Shown: in pieces, positions 26,199 through 34,203 of the stretch
Layout: each line of letters starts with the position of its first letter
Position numbering within the stretch: the stretch's first letter is position 1
Origin: an uncultured Granulosicoccaceae bacterium
GTDB lineage: Bacteria > Pseudomonadota > Gammaproteobacteria > Granulosicoccales > Granulosicoccaceae
Assembly (NCBI GenBank): GCA_937931165.1
Contig: CALHCI010000053.1
Location: forward strand, 26,890-90,889
Length of the DNA stretch: 64,000 nucleotides
Reading direction: 5' to 3'
The notes under the pieces: generated by a model
Seen by the model: the letters and a program-made list of their open reading frames with translations, nothing else
What the model was told of the DNA's origin: nothing
The model's database searches: none
Translations under genes and position numbers: made by a program

Positions 26199-26453
26199 TC
26201 AGGGGTTGCTGACAAAACGCCTGATCATTTTTACTGAGGAATAGGTAGAGACGCAATAAGGTACGGAGTAGGTGAGTGCGATCTGCATGAGGTTGGTCAG
26301 GGAAAAAGCGCCACTCATCATGTCTGGCACGTGGTTTATAATGCAAAGTACCGTGCCGACCACTAACGCGATTTTACCTGCAGTACGCCTTACCGGAGCG
26401 CTCAGTGCAATGGATAGAAATGTCGGATCTTCACCGAACTCCTGATTTTTCAT
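26199..26453 (-). CDS. nrtS: NrtS-like nitrate/nitrite transport membrane protein
   Basis: This 84-residue protein has two hydrophobic helices (about 26-45 and 55-72) and the NrtS pattern ALVVGTVLCIINH...LTYSVPYCVSTYSSV. NrtS proteins were described as small nitrate/nitrite transport proteins. No nitrate reductase or nitrite gene is in the window, so the role rests on similarity alone. Its upstream region is shared divergently with the VOC gene and contains a 19-bp duplication and an inverted repeat. Confidence 0.75.
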   Translation of the reverse strand: MKNQEFGEDPTFLSIALSAPVRRTAGKIALVVGTVLCIINHVPDMMSGAFSLTNLMQIALTYSVPYCVSTYSSVKMIRRFVSNP

Positions 26454-26539
26454 TTAGCGATCCGTTTTCTTTGCGCGCAGTACATTTGGCATAAGATCCT
26501 GTTTCAGCGAAGTGTAGCACCCGCAGGTCCGGGCCGTCG

Positions 26540-26577
26540 GTAGCCGGTTTGAGTTTATGTAGCCGGTTTGAGTTTAT
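26540..26577. repeat. Perfect 19-bp tandem duplication in the nrtS/VOC promoter region
   Basis: GTAGCCGGTTTGAGTTTAT is present twice in direct succession (26540-26558 and 26559-26577). The second copy forms half of a TTGAGT-TTAT-ACTCAA inverted repeat at 26568-26583. Confidence 0.95.
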
Positions 26578-26583
26578 ACTCAA
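26568..26583. promoter_or_regulatory. Inverted repeat, possible operator
   Basis: A 6-bp perfect dyad TTGAGT/ACTCAA with spacer TTAT includes a -10-like TATACT (26575-26580). It lies 32 bases upstream of the VOC start codon, so a regulator-binding site or a promoter element is plausible; no regulator is identified. Confidence 0.35.
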
Positions 26584-26615
26584 CGAATCGAAGGCGGATA
26601 TTGCAGGATGTAAGT

Positions 26616-26990
26616 ATGATTGATCACATTGGTATATCAGTAAGCAATGTTCACGCGAGTATACGTTTTTACACACGGGCACTTAAGCCGTTGGGCATGC
26701 AAGTGCTTGGTGAAGACAATGGCTGGGTGGGCTTTGGGGAGAACCAACAGGCTGTGTTCTGGTTTGGTATAGAAGAGATAATACAAGCACCCATGCATAT
26801 TGCATTTAGTGCCCGGTCCAGAGACATGGTCGATCAGTTTTATAATGCGGCCATTGCTGCCGGTGGAAAGTGTAACGGTAGCCCGGGTGAGCGTGCCCGA
26901 TATCATCCGCATTACTATGCTGCTTTTGTGATTGATCCCGATGGACACAACGTTGAGGCAGTGTGCCATCAACCGGCAGAGACACACTAA
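26616..26990 (+). CDS. VOC (glyoxalase/dioxygenase fold) family protein
   Basis: The 124-residue protein begins with MIDHIGISVSNVHASIRFY, the first beta-alpha-beta module with metal histidine H4, and ends with a second module carrying VIDPDGHNVEAVCH, whose glutamate is a metal ligand. Such proteins include glyoxalases and small dioxygenases; the reaction is not indicated. Start ATG 26616 is chosen because the family begins exactly there; the frame is open from 26568. Its stop overlaps the start of the next gene (TAATG), so the two are translationally coupled. Confidence 0.88.
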   Translation: MIDHIGISVSNVHASIRFYTRALKPLGMQVLGEDNGWVGFGENQQAVFWFGIEEIIQAPMHIAFSARSRDMVDQFYNAAIAAGGKCNGSPGERARYHPHYYAAFVIDPDGHNVEAVCHQPAETH

Positions 26991-27481
26991 TGGCTGATAT
27001 GCTGGTCAATTTGTACACTCCGAGAGCGGTGGACCGACGCGCTGCACTGGAGTCTGATGGTATCGTTGTTAAGCGTGCGCTGGCGCTCGATAAGAAAACT
27101 ATTATCGAGTTTGTCCAGGATCGTTTTAGTGAGCACAGCGCAGGCTGGGCAGATGAATGTGCCGTAGCACTTTGCAGGCAACCGTGCGGTTGCTTTGTTG
27201 CCGTGGATCAGCAGCGTCCAGTTGGCTTTGCCTGTTACGATGCAACCGCAAAAGGCATGGTCGGGCCAATCGCGGTTGATGCTGACTATCGCCATCGTGG
27301 CATTGCAACAGTATTGCTAAATAAATGTTTTGAAGCGATGAAGATAGATGGTTATGCCTACGCGGTTATTGGTTGGGTAAGCTCTGAAGCGTTCTATCGC
27401 AAAACTTGTGGTGCTCTGGCTATACCGGGTAGTGAACCCGGAATCTATAGTCGTATGCTAAAGCATGAAAAGCTGCTGTAG
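26990..27481 (+). CDS. GNAT family N-acetyltransferase
   Basis: The 163-residue protein has the acetyl-CoA binding motif A VDADYRHRGIATVLLNKC (R-x-x-G-I/A at about 99-104) and a following SSEAFYRKTCGA segment typical of GNAT motif B. The substrate is unknown. ATG 26990 overlaps the VOC stop codon by one base; this fits better than the frame start at 26963. The gene converges on the Sel1 lipoprotein gene with 35 bp between and no clear terminator. Confidence 0.87.
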   Translation: MADMLVNLYTPRAVDRRAALESDGIVVKRALALDKKTIIEFVQDRFSEHSAGWADECAVALCRQPCGCFVAVDQQRPVGFACYDATAKGMVGPIAVDADYRHRGIATVLLNKCFEAMKIDGYAYAVIGWVSSEAFYRKTCGALAIPGSEPGIYSRMLKHEKLL

Positions 27482-27516
27482 CGATTGTTACCGTTCGCGT
27501 TAGTCTATTTATTAAT

Positions 27517-28632
27517 TTACTGAGGCAGATAGCGTGCTTTCCATAGCGTTGCCAGCGCATCAGCTGCGGCGTTGGACTGATCATCCAGTTTGCTTCTGCA
27601 CAGTGTGCCGGCATCTAAGTCATCGGTGTAGTTGTTTGCCAGTGCCACCTCTACCCATGCAGCACATTTAACGTAATCCTGCTCTGCGCCCAGGCCATCA
27701 TGGTGCAGTACGCCAAGCGTGTACTGCGCATGCGGGTGCCCTTGTTCTGCGGCCAGGCGATACCATTTTACCGCTTCAGTGTAGTCAGGTTTAATTCGAT
27801 TGCCTTCATGGTAAAGCGAGCCGAGTAGCGTTTGTGCTTCTGCATTGCCGAGGTTAGCCGCTTTGACGTACCAGTTTTTTGCTTTACTGAAATCACGTTC
27901 AACACCGATGCCTTCGCTGTACATATAACCGAGCTTTTGTTGTGCCTTGTCGTTGCCGCTAATCGCTGACTCAAGCCACCATTCACGTGCATTGAGGTAG
28001 TCCTGTCTGACACCGACGCCCTGGTAGTACATATTGCCCAGCTCGTACTGCGCTGTGCGGTCGCCCTGCATCGAGGCGAGTTCCAGCCACAGCCGCGCCT
28101 GTTCAAGATCGCGGGTAACGCCATCGCCATTGGCATAGGCCTTACCGAGCAGTAGCTGTGATGGAATATGACCGCGCTCAGCCCGCCATGTCACAACACT
28201 GATATCGTCTGTGCGGTGCTGCGGCCTGGCAGATGGTTGAATCGATGGTGGTGACACTGTGTGATCATTGTTAGCGACCTGATTTGCATCTGTGGCTGGA
28301 TCGTCGTTAGTCGTGTCTGCGATAGCGGTTTCTACACCGGCAGGGGCGGTTAGCGTGTCGGTTGTTATTGGTTCCTGCGTGATTTCTGCAACGACGGGTT
28401 CTGTAACGATCGCCGGTGAGTCGTCCGCAGCGGTCTCTGCGGCGGGCGGCAGTGTAGGAATTTGCAGCCGATTGGTGTCTGCTGTTGTTTCGGGTGCCTG
28501 AGGCAGTTCTGGAATTTCCAGCCTTGTCGTTGGGACAGGGGGTTCCGCTGGCTCATCGACACTGGTGGCGCAGCCGGTGAGCAACAAAGCGGATAGTGGC
28601 AGAGCTATAGCCAGGGAATGTGTTGATTTCAT
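27517..28632 (-). CDS. Sel1-repeat lipoprotein
   Basis: The protein has 371 residues. Lipobox LTGC gives an acylated C21. A proline/threonine/alanine-rich low-complexity linker (about 25-135) is followed by five Sel1-type repeats (about 150-345; for example AQYELGNMYYQGVGVRQDY and AQTLLGSLYHEGNRIK). Sel1 repeats form solenoids that hold protein partners, often in envelope or signalling complexes. The frame extends to 28716, but the ATG at 28632 begins a clean signal peptide. It is monocistronic in the gap between the convergent GNAT gene and the flavodoxin gene. Confidence 0.9.
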   Translation of the reverse strand: MKSTHSLAIALPLSALLLTGCATSVDEPAEPPVPTTRLEIPELPQAPETTADTNRLQIPTLPPAAETAADDSPAIVTEPVVAEITQEPITTDTLTAPAGVETAIADTTNDDPATDANQVANNDHTVSPPSIQPSARPQHRTDDISVVTWRAERGHIPSQLLLGKAYANGDGVTRDLEQARLWLELASMQGDRTAQYELGNMYYQGVGVRQDYLNAREWWLESAISGNDKAQQKLGYMYSEGIGVERDFSKAKNWYVKAANLGNAEAQTLLGSLYHEGNRIKPDYTEAVKWYRLAAEQGHPHAQYTLGVLHHDGLGAEQDYVKCAAWVEVALANNYTDDLDAGTLCRSKLDDQSNAAADALATLWKARYLPQ

Positions 28633-28746
28633 GTTTCGGAACGTGCGATCAGCGAATGGCCATTTTACACCACATCCGGCCGTCAGTTGTATAGCCCCCG
28701 GGCTATCACCGGTCACCGGTTCAGGTCAATGGCCCAGGCCACCGGT

Positions 28747-29217
28747 TTAGGCAATACCGGCGTCCAGACTGGCCGCCATCAGCGTACCCAGCTCTTCTAC
28801 CTGATCGACAAATTCATTGCGATAGCTGCCATGACACAACAGTGGCTCGCGCAGCGCCTTCCATCGCAAGCCGGTAATGATCCGCTCGACTGCGGTGATG
28901 GTGCCGGTACCATCGAGACCTGCACGTACATAAAGCGCGTAAGGTGTGCCTTGTTTTTTTTCAAGCACTGGATAATACACACGGTCGAAAAAATCCTTGA
29001 GTGCACCACTCATGTAGCCAAAATTTTCGGTGGTGCCGAGCAGCAGCCCGTCTGCAGCAAGTACTTCACCAACCCCTGCTTCAAACGGTGTGAGCAAACG
29101 TGCATCAACAGCGTCAATATCTTTGTGTTGCGCACCGCGCAGTGCAGCTTCAGCCAATGCCCGTGTATTGTCAGATGGCATGTTGGCGACAATTAAAAGC
29201 TGCTTTTTACTGCTCAT
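28747..29217 (-). CDS. Flavodoxin-like NAD(P)H-dependent reductase
   Basis: This 156-residue protein has the flavodoxin fold: an N-terminal strand and FMN phosphate loop region (LLIVANMPSDNTRALAEAA), the TTENFGYMSGALKDFFDRVYYP segment and the GTITAVE helix. It is most like the NADPH-dependent FMN reductase / WrbA-like group and is cytosolic. Its start overlaps the rdgC stop by ATGA, so it is the second gene of an rdgC-flavodoxin pair. Whether it serves rdgC is unknown. Confidence 0.82.
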   Translation of the reverse strand: MSSKKQLLIVANMPSDNTRALAEAALRGAQHKDIDAVDARLLTPFEAGVGEVLAADGLLLGTTENFGYMSGALKDFFDRVYYPVLEKKQGTPYALYVRAGLDGTGTITAVERIITGLRWKALREPLLCHGSYRNEFVDQVEELGTLMAASLDAGIA

Positions 29218-30134
29218 GGATCGGTCGATTGCTTGTAGCCGCCAAATATCTCGATCAGGCGTGGAAACAATGTGGAGAATTCCAGTGCCATCAGTGAGAA
29301 GTTACTGTCGAATACGGCACGGCTATCAAGATCGGCCATGTCGGCGCCGTCTTCAGGATTTGTGTCAACGAACTTGATTTTGCTGAAGACAAATTCATCG
29401 TCCAGCACAAAATTAACCGTTTCATTCAGCGTTAAGCCGATTTTTTGTACGTGCTTGCCGGTGGTTGAAAGCGCGCGTATCTCATCACTGGTCAGGTCTT
29501 GCTTGTTGCAACGCACTGTGCCCGAAGCGTTGTCTTCATCCTGCAGCACGCATTCGTCACCCATTTCCAGATCTTTGGGGAGTTTGCGCGTGCCTTTCAG
29601 CCAGCGGGTGTAGAGTCCGGCCTGGCCAATTTCAGTTTGCACCGGTGCAATTGGCAGTGACCCCAGAGATTCCCGCAACAGCGTAGTACATTGATCGATT
29701 TTCTTGGCGCTGGAATTGTCGATCACCAGTAACCCTTGCTTCGGCATGATGAGTATTTGTTCGTAAGATGATTTGGTAAATGCCTGTGGCGTGAGCTCCA
29801 TGACAACGTTGTCGCGGATATCGAGCTTTTCTTTGCCACGAATTTTCCGTTCCAGCGTGTGCTCAAGCTTCTGGATACGCTCTGCCATGTGATCAGCGAT
29901 GACGCTGGCAGGCAGAATCCGCTCTTCGCGGCGTGCCTTCAGCAGCATAAAGCCACTCGCGGTGTGCACCAGTTGCTCACTGTCGTCGCCCATTGGCGGT
30001 ACCCAGCCGTAACTCAACAGTTGCCTGCGGTTAACCGGTTCGTATGCTTTGGTGGCAAGGGCTTCCTCGAGCGCTTCCGGTGTCATCGTAAACTCATCGA
30101 TGAACTGGAATAGACTTGCTGCTTTAAACCACAT
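29214..30134 (-). CDS. rdgC: Recombination-associated protein RdgC
   Basis: The 306-residue protein has the RdgC start MWFKAASLFQF and the LGWVPPMG-type LSYGWVPPMGD box, the RKIRGKEKLDIRDNVVMELTPQAF core and the C-terminal FDSNFSLMALEFSTLFPRL. RdgC binds double-stranded DNA as a ring dimer and modulates RecA and replication recombination. It is restricted to proteobacteria, mainly beta and gamma, so it supports the taxonomic call. The flavodoxin gene is coupled to its 3' end. Confidence 0.95.
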   Translation of the reverse strand: MWFKAASLFQFIDEFTMTPEALEEALATKAYEPVNRRQLLSYGWVPPMGDDSEQLVHTASGFMLLKARREERILPASVIADHMAERIQKLEHTLERKIRGKEKLDIRDNVVMELTPQAFTKSSYEQILIMPKQGLLVIDNSSAKKIDQCTTLLRESLGSLPIAPVQTEIGQAGLYTRWLKGTRKLPKDLEMGDECVLQDEDNASGTVRCNKQDLTSDEIRALSTTGKHVQKIGLTLNETVNFVLDDEFVFSKIKFVDTNPEDGADMADLDSRAVFDSNFSLMALEFSTLFPRLIEIFGGYKQSTDP

Positions 30135-30256
30135 CGGGGGTGCCTGGCGAGTGTTCGGGGGTCGGTATTGTAACGGAGCAATCAGATCAGTGCTGACTCA
30201 CATCGACACCTGATGTAGATTGCTACTGACGACTCCCGCAACTGAATCCGAAGACC

Positions 30257-31198
30257 ATGGCCCGAACCGCGTTTATTACCCACGAAGACTGCGTAAAGCA
30301 CGAAATGACCCCGGGGCATCCGGAGCAGCCGGCGCGCATTGGCGCGGTCCTGAACGAATTTGTCACGCAGGGGTTGTTTCAGATGCTGCAAAGGTTCGAG
30401 GCCGTTGAAGCGACGCGCCAGCATTTGTTGCTGGCACATCCTGAGTCGCATGTTAATCATGTGTATGAAAGTGCTCCGGCGGCAAGTGACGGCACGGATC
30501 AGTCGCTGGTCCCGCTCGATCCGGACACCGCGCTCAATCAGTATTCATTGCGTGCAGCATTGCTGGCCGCCGGCGCTGGTGTGCAGGCAGTAGATCTGGT
30601 GATGGGGTCTGAATTCGACAACGCCTTCTGCTGCGTGCGACCCCCCGGACACCACGCGGAAAAAACCCAGGCGATGGGGTTTTGTTTTTTCGGCAGCATT
30701 GCTATTGCTGCACTGCATGCGCTGGAGCAACCCGGCATCAACCGTGTAGCGATCATTGATTTCGATGTGCACCACGGCAACGGCACCGAAGATCTGATCG
30801 GTGATCACGACAACATCTTTTTCTGTTCTTCATTTCAGCATCCGTTTTACCCGGGCAAGTTCGGTGCGAATGTGCCCGGTCGCAAAATTAATATTCCACT
30901 TGATGCAGGATCCGGCGGGGCAGAGTTTAAAGCGCGCATGGAAAGCGAGTGTATGCCAGCGCTTGAAGCATTCAAGCCGGATATGATTTTAATCAGTGCC
31001 GGTTTCGACGCTCACAAAGATGACCCGCTTGGCGGACTCAACTGGACAGAAGACGACTTTGCATGGATTACCCGGGAACTGCTTGGTGTTGCAGAACGGC
31101 ATTGCAAGGGGCGTGTGGTTTCTATGCTTGAGGGTGGTTACAATCTCGATGCACTCGGCACCAGTGCAGCGGTACATGTGAAGACATTAATTGCATAA
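30257..31198 (+). CDS. Histone-deacetylase/AcuC-like amidohydrolase
   Basis: The 313-residue protein belongs to the class II-type deacetylase fold. Catalytic histidines are in RPPGHHAEK (H132-H133). Zinc ligands are D170 and H172 in DFDVHHGNGTED and the aspartate in SAGFDAHKDDPLGG. MLEGGYNL, with the active-site tyrosine, is near the end. Members remove acetyl or acyl groups from polyamines, lysines or other amines. There is no signal peptide. It lies divergent from rdgC and 70 bp before the membrane orphan gene. Confidence 0.94.
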   Translation: MARTAFITHEDCVKHEMTPGHPEQPARIGAVLNEFVTQGLFQMLQRFEAVEATRQHLLLAHPESHVNHVYESAPAASDGTDQSLVPLDPDTALNQYSLRAALLAAGAGVQAVDLVMGSEFDNAFCCVRPPGHHAEKTQAMGFCFFGSIAIAALHALEQPGINRVAIIDFDVHHGNGTEDLIGDHDNIFFCSSFQHPFYPGKFGANVPGRKINIPLDAGSGGAEFKARMESECMPALEAFKPDMILISAGFDAHKDDPLGGLNWTEDDFAWITRELLGVAERHCKGRVVSMLEGGYNLDALGTSAAVHVKTLIA

Positions 31199-31268
31199 GT
31201 GTGATCCCGCGCGCCGCGGTTACCTGTCGCCGTTTACCCGTATAAGTAACTAACTCTGGCCAATAATA

Positions 31269-31943
31269 ATGTTTGAAGAGTATGCAGAGTATTTCTGGAT
31301 AGCGCTTTTTGCAGCGCTTGTTCTTTATGGACTGGCTAATGCGATACAGGTACCGCTGGTTGTAAAAAAATTCTATAAACGAGCGGGGCTTACTGATCAG
31401 GGTCAGTCTGTATTTGCTGATGAACCGCTGGATCGGTCGGTGCTTCTTAAGGGTATGATGACACCGGCTTTTTATACCGGCACTTATCGTAACCACAACG
31501 TTTCGCAGTTTGAAATGGTTTCGGTTGACCGTCGTAAGTTCACACTGAACAAAGTGGCACGCAAACGCAATCAACTGGTGTGGACAATAACGGCAGTGCA
31601 TCTTGATACGCCGTTACCCGAATTTTGTGCCCGTCCGACACGGGTTGTTGAAGCGCCAGGCTACATTTTAGAAGAACAAGGAGTGGTGTTTCCGGAAGAT
31701 GAAAGCTTTGCGAATAAAGTGCATGTGATTGCGAAAGACCATGCTGCCGTACGCAAACTTTTTACGGTGTTTGTTCGAGAACGGTTAACCGGTCTTGATC
31801 CGGTATCTCTGGAATCCGTTGGCAACGTGTTAATGTACAAGAGCCCGAGAGCACCACACGACGCTGGTAGTACACTTGAAAAAGAGTTGAATTTACTGGT
31901 GGATATTGTTGAGTCTGTGCTGACTCAATCGGAGAATGGTTGA
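31269..31943 (+). CDS. Hypothetical membrane-anchored protein
   Basis: This 224-residue protein has one N-terminal transmembrane helix (about 8-27, WIALFAALVLYGLANAI) and a soluble part of about 190 residues with no motif I recognise. The soluble part alternates short strands and has the segments VDRRKFTLNKVARKR and TGLDPVSLESVGNVLMYKS. It is probably an inner-membrane protein with its domain in the cytosol, since the residues after the helix are basic (KKFYKRAG). The gene follows the deacetylase-like gene in the same direction. Function unknown. Confidence 0.7.
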   Translation: MFEEYAEYFWIALFAALVLYGLANAIQVPLVVKKFYKRAGLTDQGQSVFADEPLDRSVLLKGMMTPAFYTGTYRNHNVSQFEMVSVDRRKFTLNKVARKRNQLVWTITAVHLDTPLPEFCARPTRVVEAPGYILEEQGVVFPEDESFANKVHVIAKDHAAVRKLFTVFVRERLTGLDPVSLESVGNVLMYKSPRAPHDAGSTLEKELNLLVDIVESVLTQSENG

Positions 31944-31999
31944 AAGGGTCGTCGGGTTGTTTTTGGTTGTGGTTATAAATGAGTACAAGCCCCCGCGAG

Positions 32000-32065
32000 A
32001 CCCTCCCCAGCGCTTAGACGCTGAGCTTCCTGCAAGTGGGAGGGTACCTGCCATAGCGAGTACCC
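32000..32065. other. Structured element between convergent genes: multi-stem junction plus competing hairpin
   Basis: ACCCTCCC (32000-32007) pairs with GGGAGGGT (32038-32045). Inside, CAGCG/CGCTG (32008-32012 and 32019-32023) forms a second hairpin, with a weaker CTT/AAG pairing after it. GGGTAC (32042-32047) can instead pair with GTACCC (32060-32065), using four of the same bases, so the two folds exclude each other. It lies between the membrane orphan gene (+) and the DHH gene (-). It could be a 3'-UTR structure, a REP-like element or a small RNA. Confidence 0.45.
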
Positions 32066-32099
32066 GATTCAAGCTAAGTCAGTGCTTTGAGACCAATAC

Positions 32100-33059
32100 T
32101 CAAACAGCAAACTGCTTTTGAAAAGCTTGCAAAAAGTTATCTATCTCACCGTGCGGCAGTTGATTAATACCCGCCGCAGCCTTCCTGCCACCACCGGTTG
32201 CAAATTGTCTGCACAGTTCATCAGCGCCTTCGCGGCGGTTGATCGGTGCACGCACACTTACCTGATAGTTATTGTTTTCTATTTCACTTAACAGCGCATG
32301 CGCACGGTCAGGGTGTTCACGGGCAAGTTCGTTACCATAGACGCCACCCACTCTGCGTGACCAGCTGGCCTCAGGGAAAACGAACATCGCACAGTCATTG
32401 CTGGCAAAGTGTGGTCCAATGGCTTTGGCGTTTGCCATATCACTGGCGTAGCCTTCTTTAAGAGTGGCAAACGTACTGTCAGACTGAATGAAGTCAAACG
32501 GGTCAGGGTAGGGCAACAACGCTTTAAAGAGTGCATCCGGTGCAAAAAACAAATCATCTACCGTGGCACCGTAGCCGTTGTAGTTTAACAGCGTGCCCAG
32601 TTCTTCAAGGCTTGCCAGTTGTGCATCGGATAACTTCAAGGGTTCAGCGGCTTCAGCGGCGGCGCGGTGCAGGTTGTCTCCAAAAGCCGCGGTCACCGCC
32701 CACGGTAAAAACTGATTGTTTAAATGCTTGTTAACTAACAGACCCGTGCACACTTCGGCATCAGTATCGATAGTGGCGCTGAGTGCGGCATGCTCAGGAA
32801 TATCTCCCGGGAAGTGGTGGTCAAAATACTGAACCTCCGCACCGTTGTTTAGTGCACTGACCAATGCCTGGTGGTTTTTGTCCATTGAAATATCCAGTAC
32901 CGTCAGGCGATCGCCGGAGGCCGCATCGATTTTTGCCAACAGGTTGATATCGCGTTTTACACCGGTGACCAGTGTCGCTTCTCTGGGTTCTGCAAGGCGC
33001 AGTTGCAGCAGTGCACAGATGCCATCTGCATCACCGTTAAATACATCGTAGTCAGCCAT
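32100..33059 (-). CDS. DHH family phosphoesterase
   Basis: The 319-residue protein has DHH motifs DVFNGDADGICALLQL (metal aspartates), TVLDISMDKNH, and YFDHHFPGD with the DHH signature, then a C-terminal DHHA1 domain with GGGRKAAAGIN. Members cleave small nucleotides or phosphoesters with Mn. The frame is open to 33248, but the ATG at 33059 begins the family. It overlaps the pyrD stop by 8 bp, so it is probably the second gene of a pyrD operon. Confidence 0.9.
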   Translation of the reverse strand: MADYDVFNGDADGICALLQLRLAEPREATLVTGVKRDINLLAKIDAASGDRLTVLDISMDKNHQALVSALNNGAEVQYFDHHFPGDIPEHAALSATIDTDAEVCTGLLVNKHLNNQFLPWAVTAAFGDNLHRAAAEAAEPLKLSDAQLASLEELGTLLNYNGYGATVDDLFFAPDALFKALLPYPDPFDFIQSDSTFATLKEGYASDMANAKAIGPHFASNDCAMFVFPEASWSRRVGGVYGNELAREHPDRAHALLSEIENNNYQVSVRAPINRREGADELCRQFATGGGRKAAAGINQLPHGEIDNFLQAFQKQFAV

Positions 33060-34074
33060 TGGGTATTCCCGATTGAATAGTTTGCCGCACTTCTTTGACC
33101 AGTGCGGGGCCGCGAAAAACGAGGCCTGTGTATATCTGTACCAGATCAGCGCCTGCCTGCAAGTGACCGGCGGCGTCTTCACCGCTGCAAATGCCACCGC
33201 AACCGATAACAGGAAGTTCACCCTGCAACCGTTGCGCCAGCCTGGCAATAGTGGCCCGGGCCCCCACTGTCAGCGGGGCACCACTCAGGCCGCCGGCCTC
33301 ACCAACATGGGGCGATTGTTCGACGCCGGTTCTGGTGGACGTGGTATTGCCGGCGATTATGCCATCGATCTTGTGAAGCATTGCGGCGTCGCAAAAACCA
33401 TCGATGTCCTCGTCTGCCATGTCTGGTGAAATCTTTACCGCTACCGGGACATATTTGCCGTGGGTGTCCGCCAGTTGTTGCTGCGATGCCTTCAGTGTTT
33501 TAAGCAGGACGGTAAGTGACTCACCGAGCTGCAGGTCACGCAGGCCCGGCGTGTTTGGTGATGAAATGTTCACCGTAATATAGTCGGCATACGGGTAAAC
33601 GCGGTCCATACAAATCTGATAGTCCTCATGTGCGCGCTCCAGCGGTGTGGTGAGATTTTTACCAATGTTTATCCCCAGCACACCCTGGTAGCGCCGCTGC
33701 TTTACCTGCTGCACCAGGTGATCAACGCCTTTGTTATTAAACCCCATGCGGTTAATGACTGCGTTTTTATCTTTTAGTCTGAACATGCGCGGCTTTGGAT
33801 TGCCGGGCTGAGGCTTCGGGGTGATCGAACCCACTTCCACAAAGCCAAAACCAAAGCGGCCCAGCTCGTTAAAATAGTCAGCGTTCTTATCGAGACCCGC
33901 CGCCAGTCCGACCGGGTTTGGAAATTCAATACCCATCACCTTCTTCGGCTGGTCCGGCAGTGCACCGGAAGTGAAAAGCGAAGTTGGAGTAAATTTCAAA
34001 CTACGCAGAGCCAGATCGTGCGAGGTTTCCGGCGGTAATTTAAAAAGCAGCGGTCTTGCGAGGGAGTAAATCAT
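33052..34074 (-). CDS. pyrD: Dihydroorotate dehydrogenase (quinone), class 2
   Basis: The 340-residue protein has the class 2 FMN-binding landmarks: GLAAGLDKNADY, FVEVGSITPKPQPGNPKPRMFRL, NISSPNTPGLRDLQ (catalytic serine region) and GCGGICSGEDA near the end. It oxidises dihydroorotate to orotate in pyrimidine synthesis and passes electrons to the quinone pool at the inner membrane; an N-terminal amphipathic helix is present (about 1-25). The DHH gene overlaps its end. It is convergent with nothing; holA lies divergent 129 bp away. Confidence 0.96.
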   Translation of the reverse strand: MIYSLARPLLFKLPPETSHDLALRSLKFTPTSLFTSGALPDQPKKVMGIEFPNPVGLAAGLDKNADYFNELGRFGFGFVEVGSITPKPQPGNPKPRMFRLKDKNAVINRMGFNNKGVDHLVQQVKQRRYQGVLGINIGKNLTTPLERAHEDYQICMDRVYPYADYITVNISSPNTPGLRDLQLGESLTVLLKTLKASQQQLADTHGKYVPVAVKISPDMADEDIDGFCDAAMLHKIDGIIAGNTTSTRTGVEQSPHVGEAGGLSGAPLTVGARATIARLAQRLQGELPVIGCGGICSGEDAAGHLQAGADLVQIYTGLVFRGPALVKEVRQTIQSGIPNG

Positions 34075-34203
34075 CGGTGCATTCGTGGGGGTTCATGGCG
34101 AAGTGTACCGGTAATTTTGTGTCGTAAGGAAATCAGCGTGCCCGGCAGGCAAAAACAACATCTGTGAATCGGATTTACCTGAAAAAAGCGTTACCATTAC
34201 CGT

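Noticed and set aside
28691..28706. Palindrome ATAGCCC-CC-GGGCTAT upstream of the Sel1 lipoprotein gene
   Set aside because: The 2-base centre is too tight for an RNA hairpin as drawn, no T tract follows, and no regulator is indicated; probably chance.
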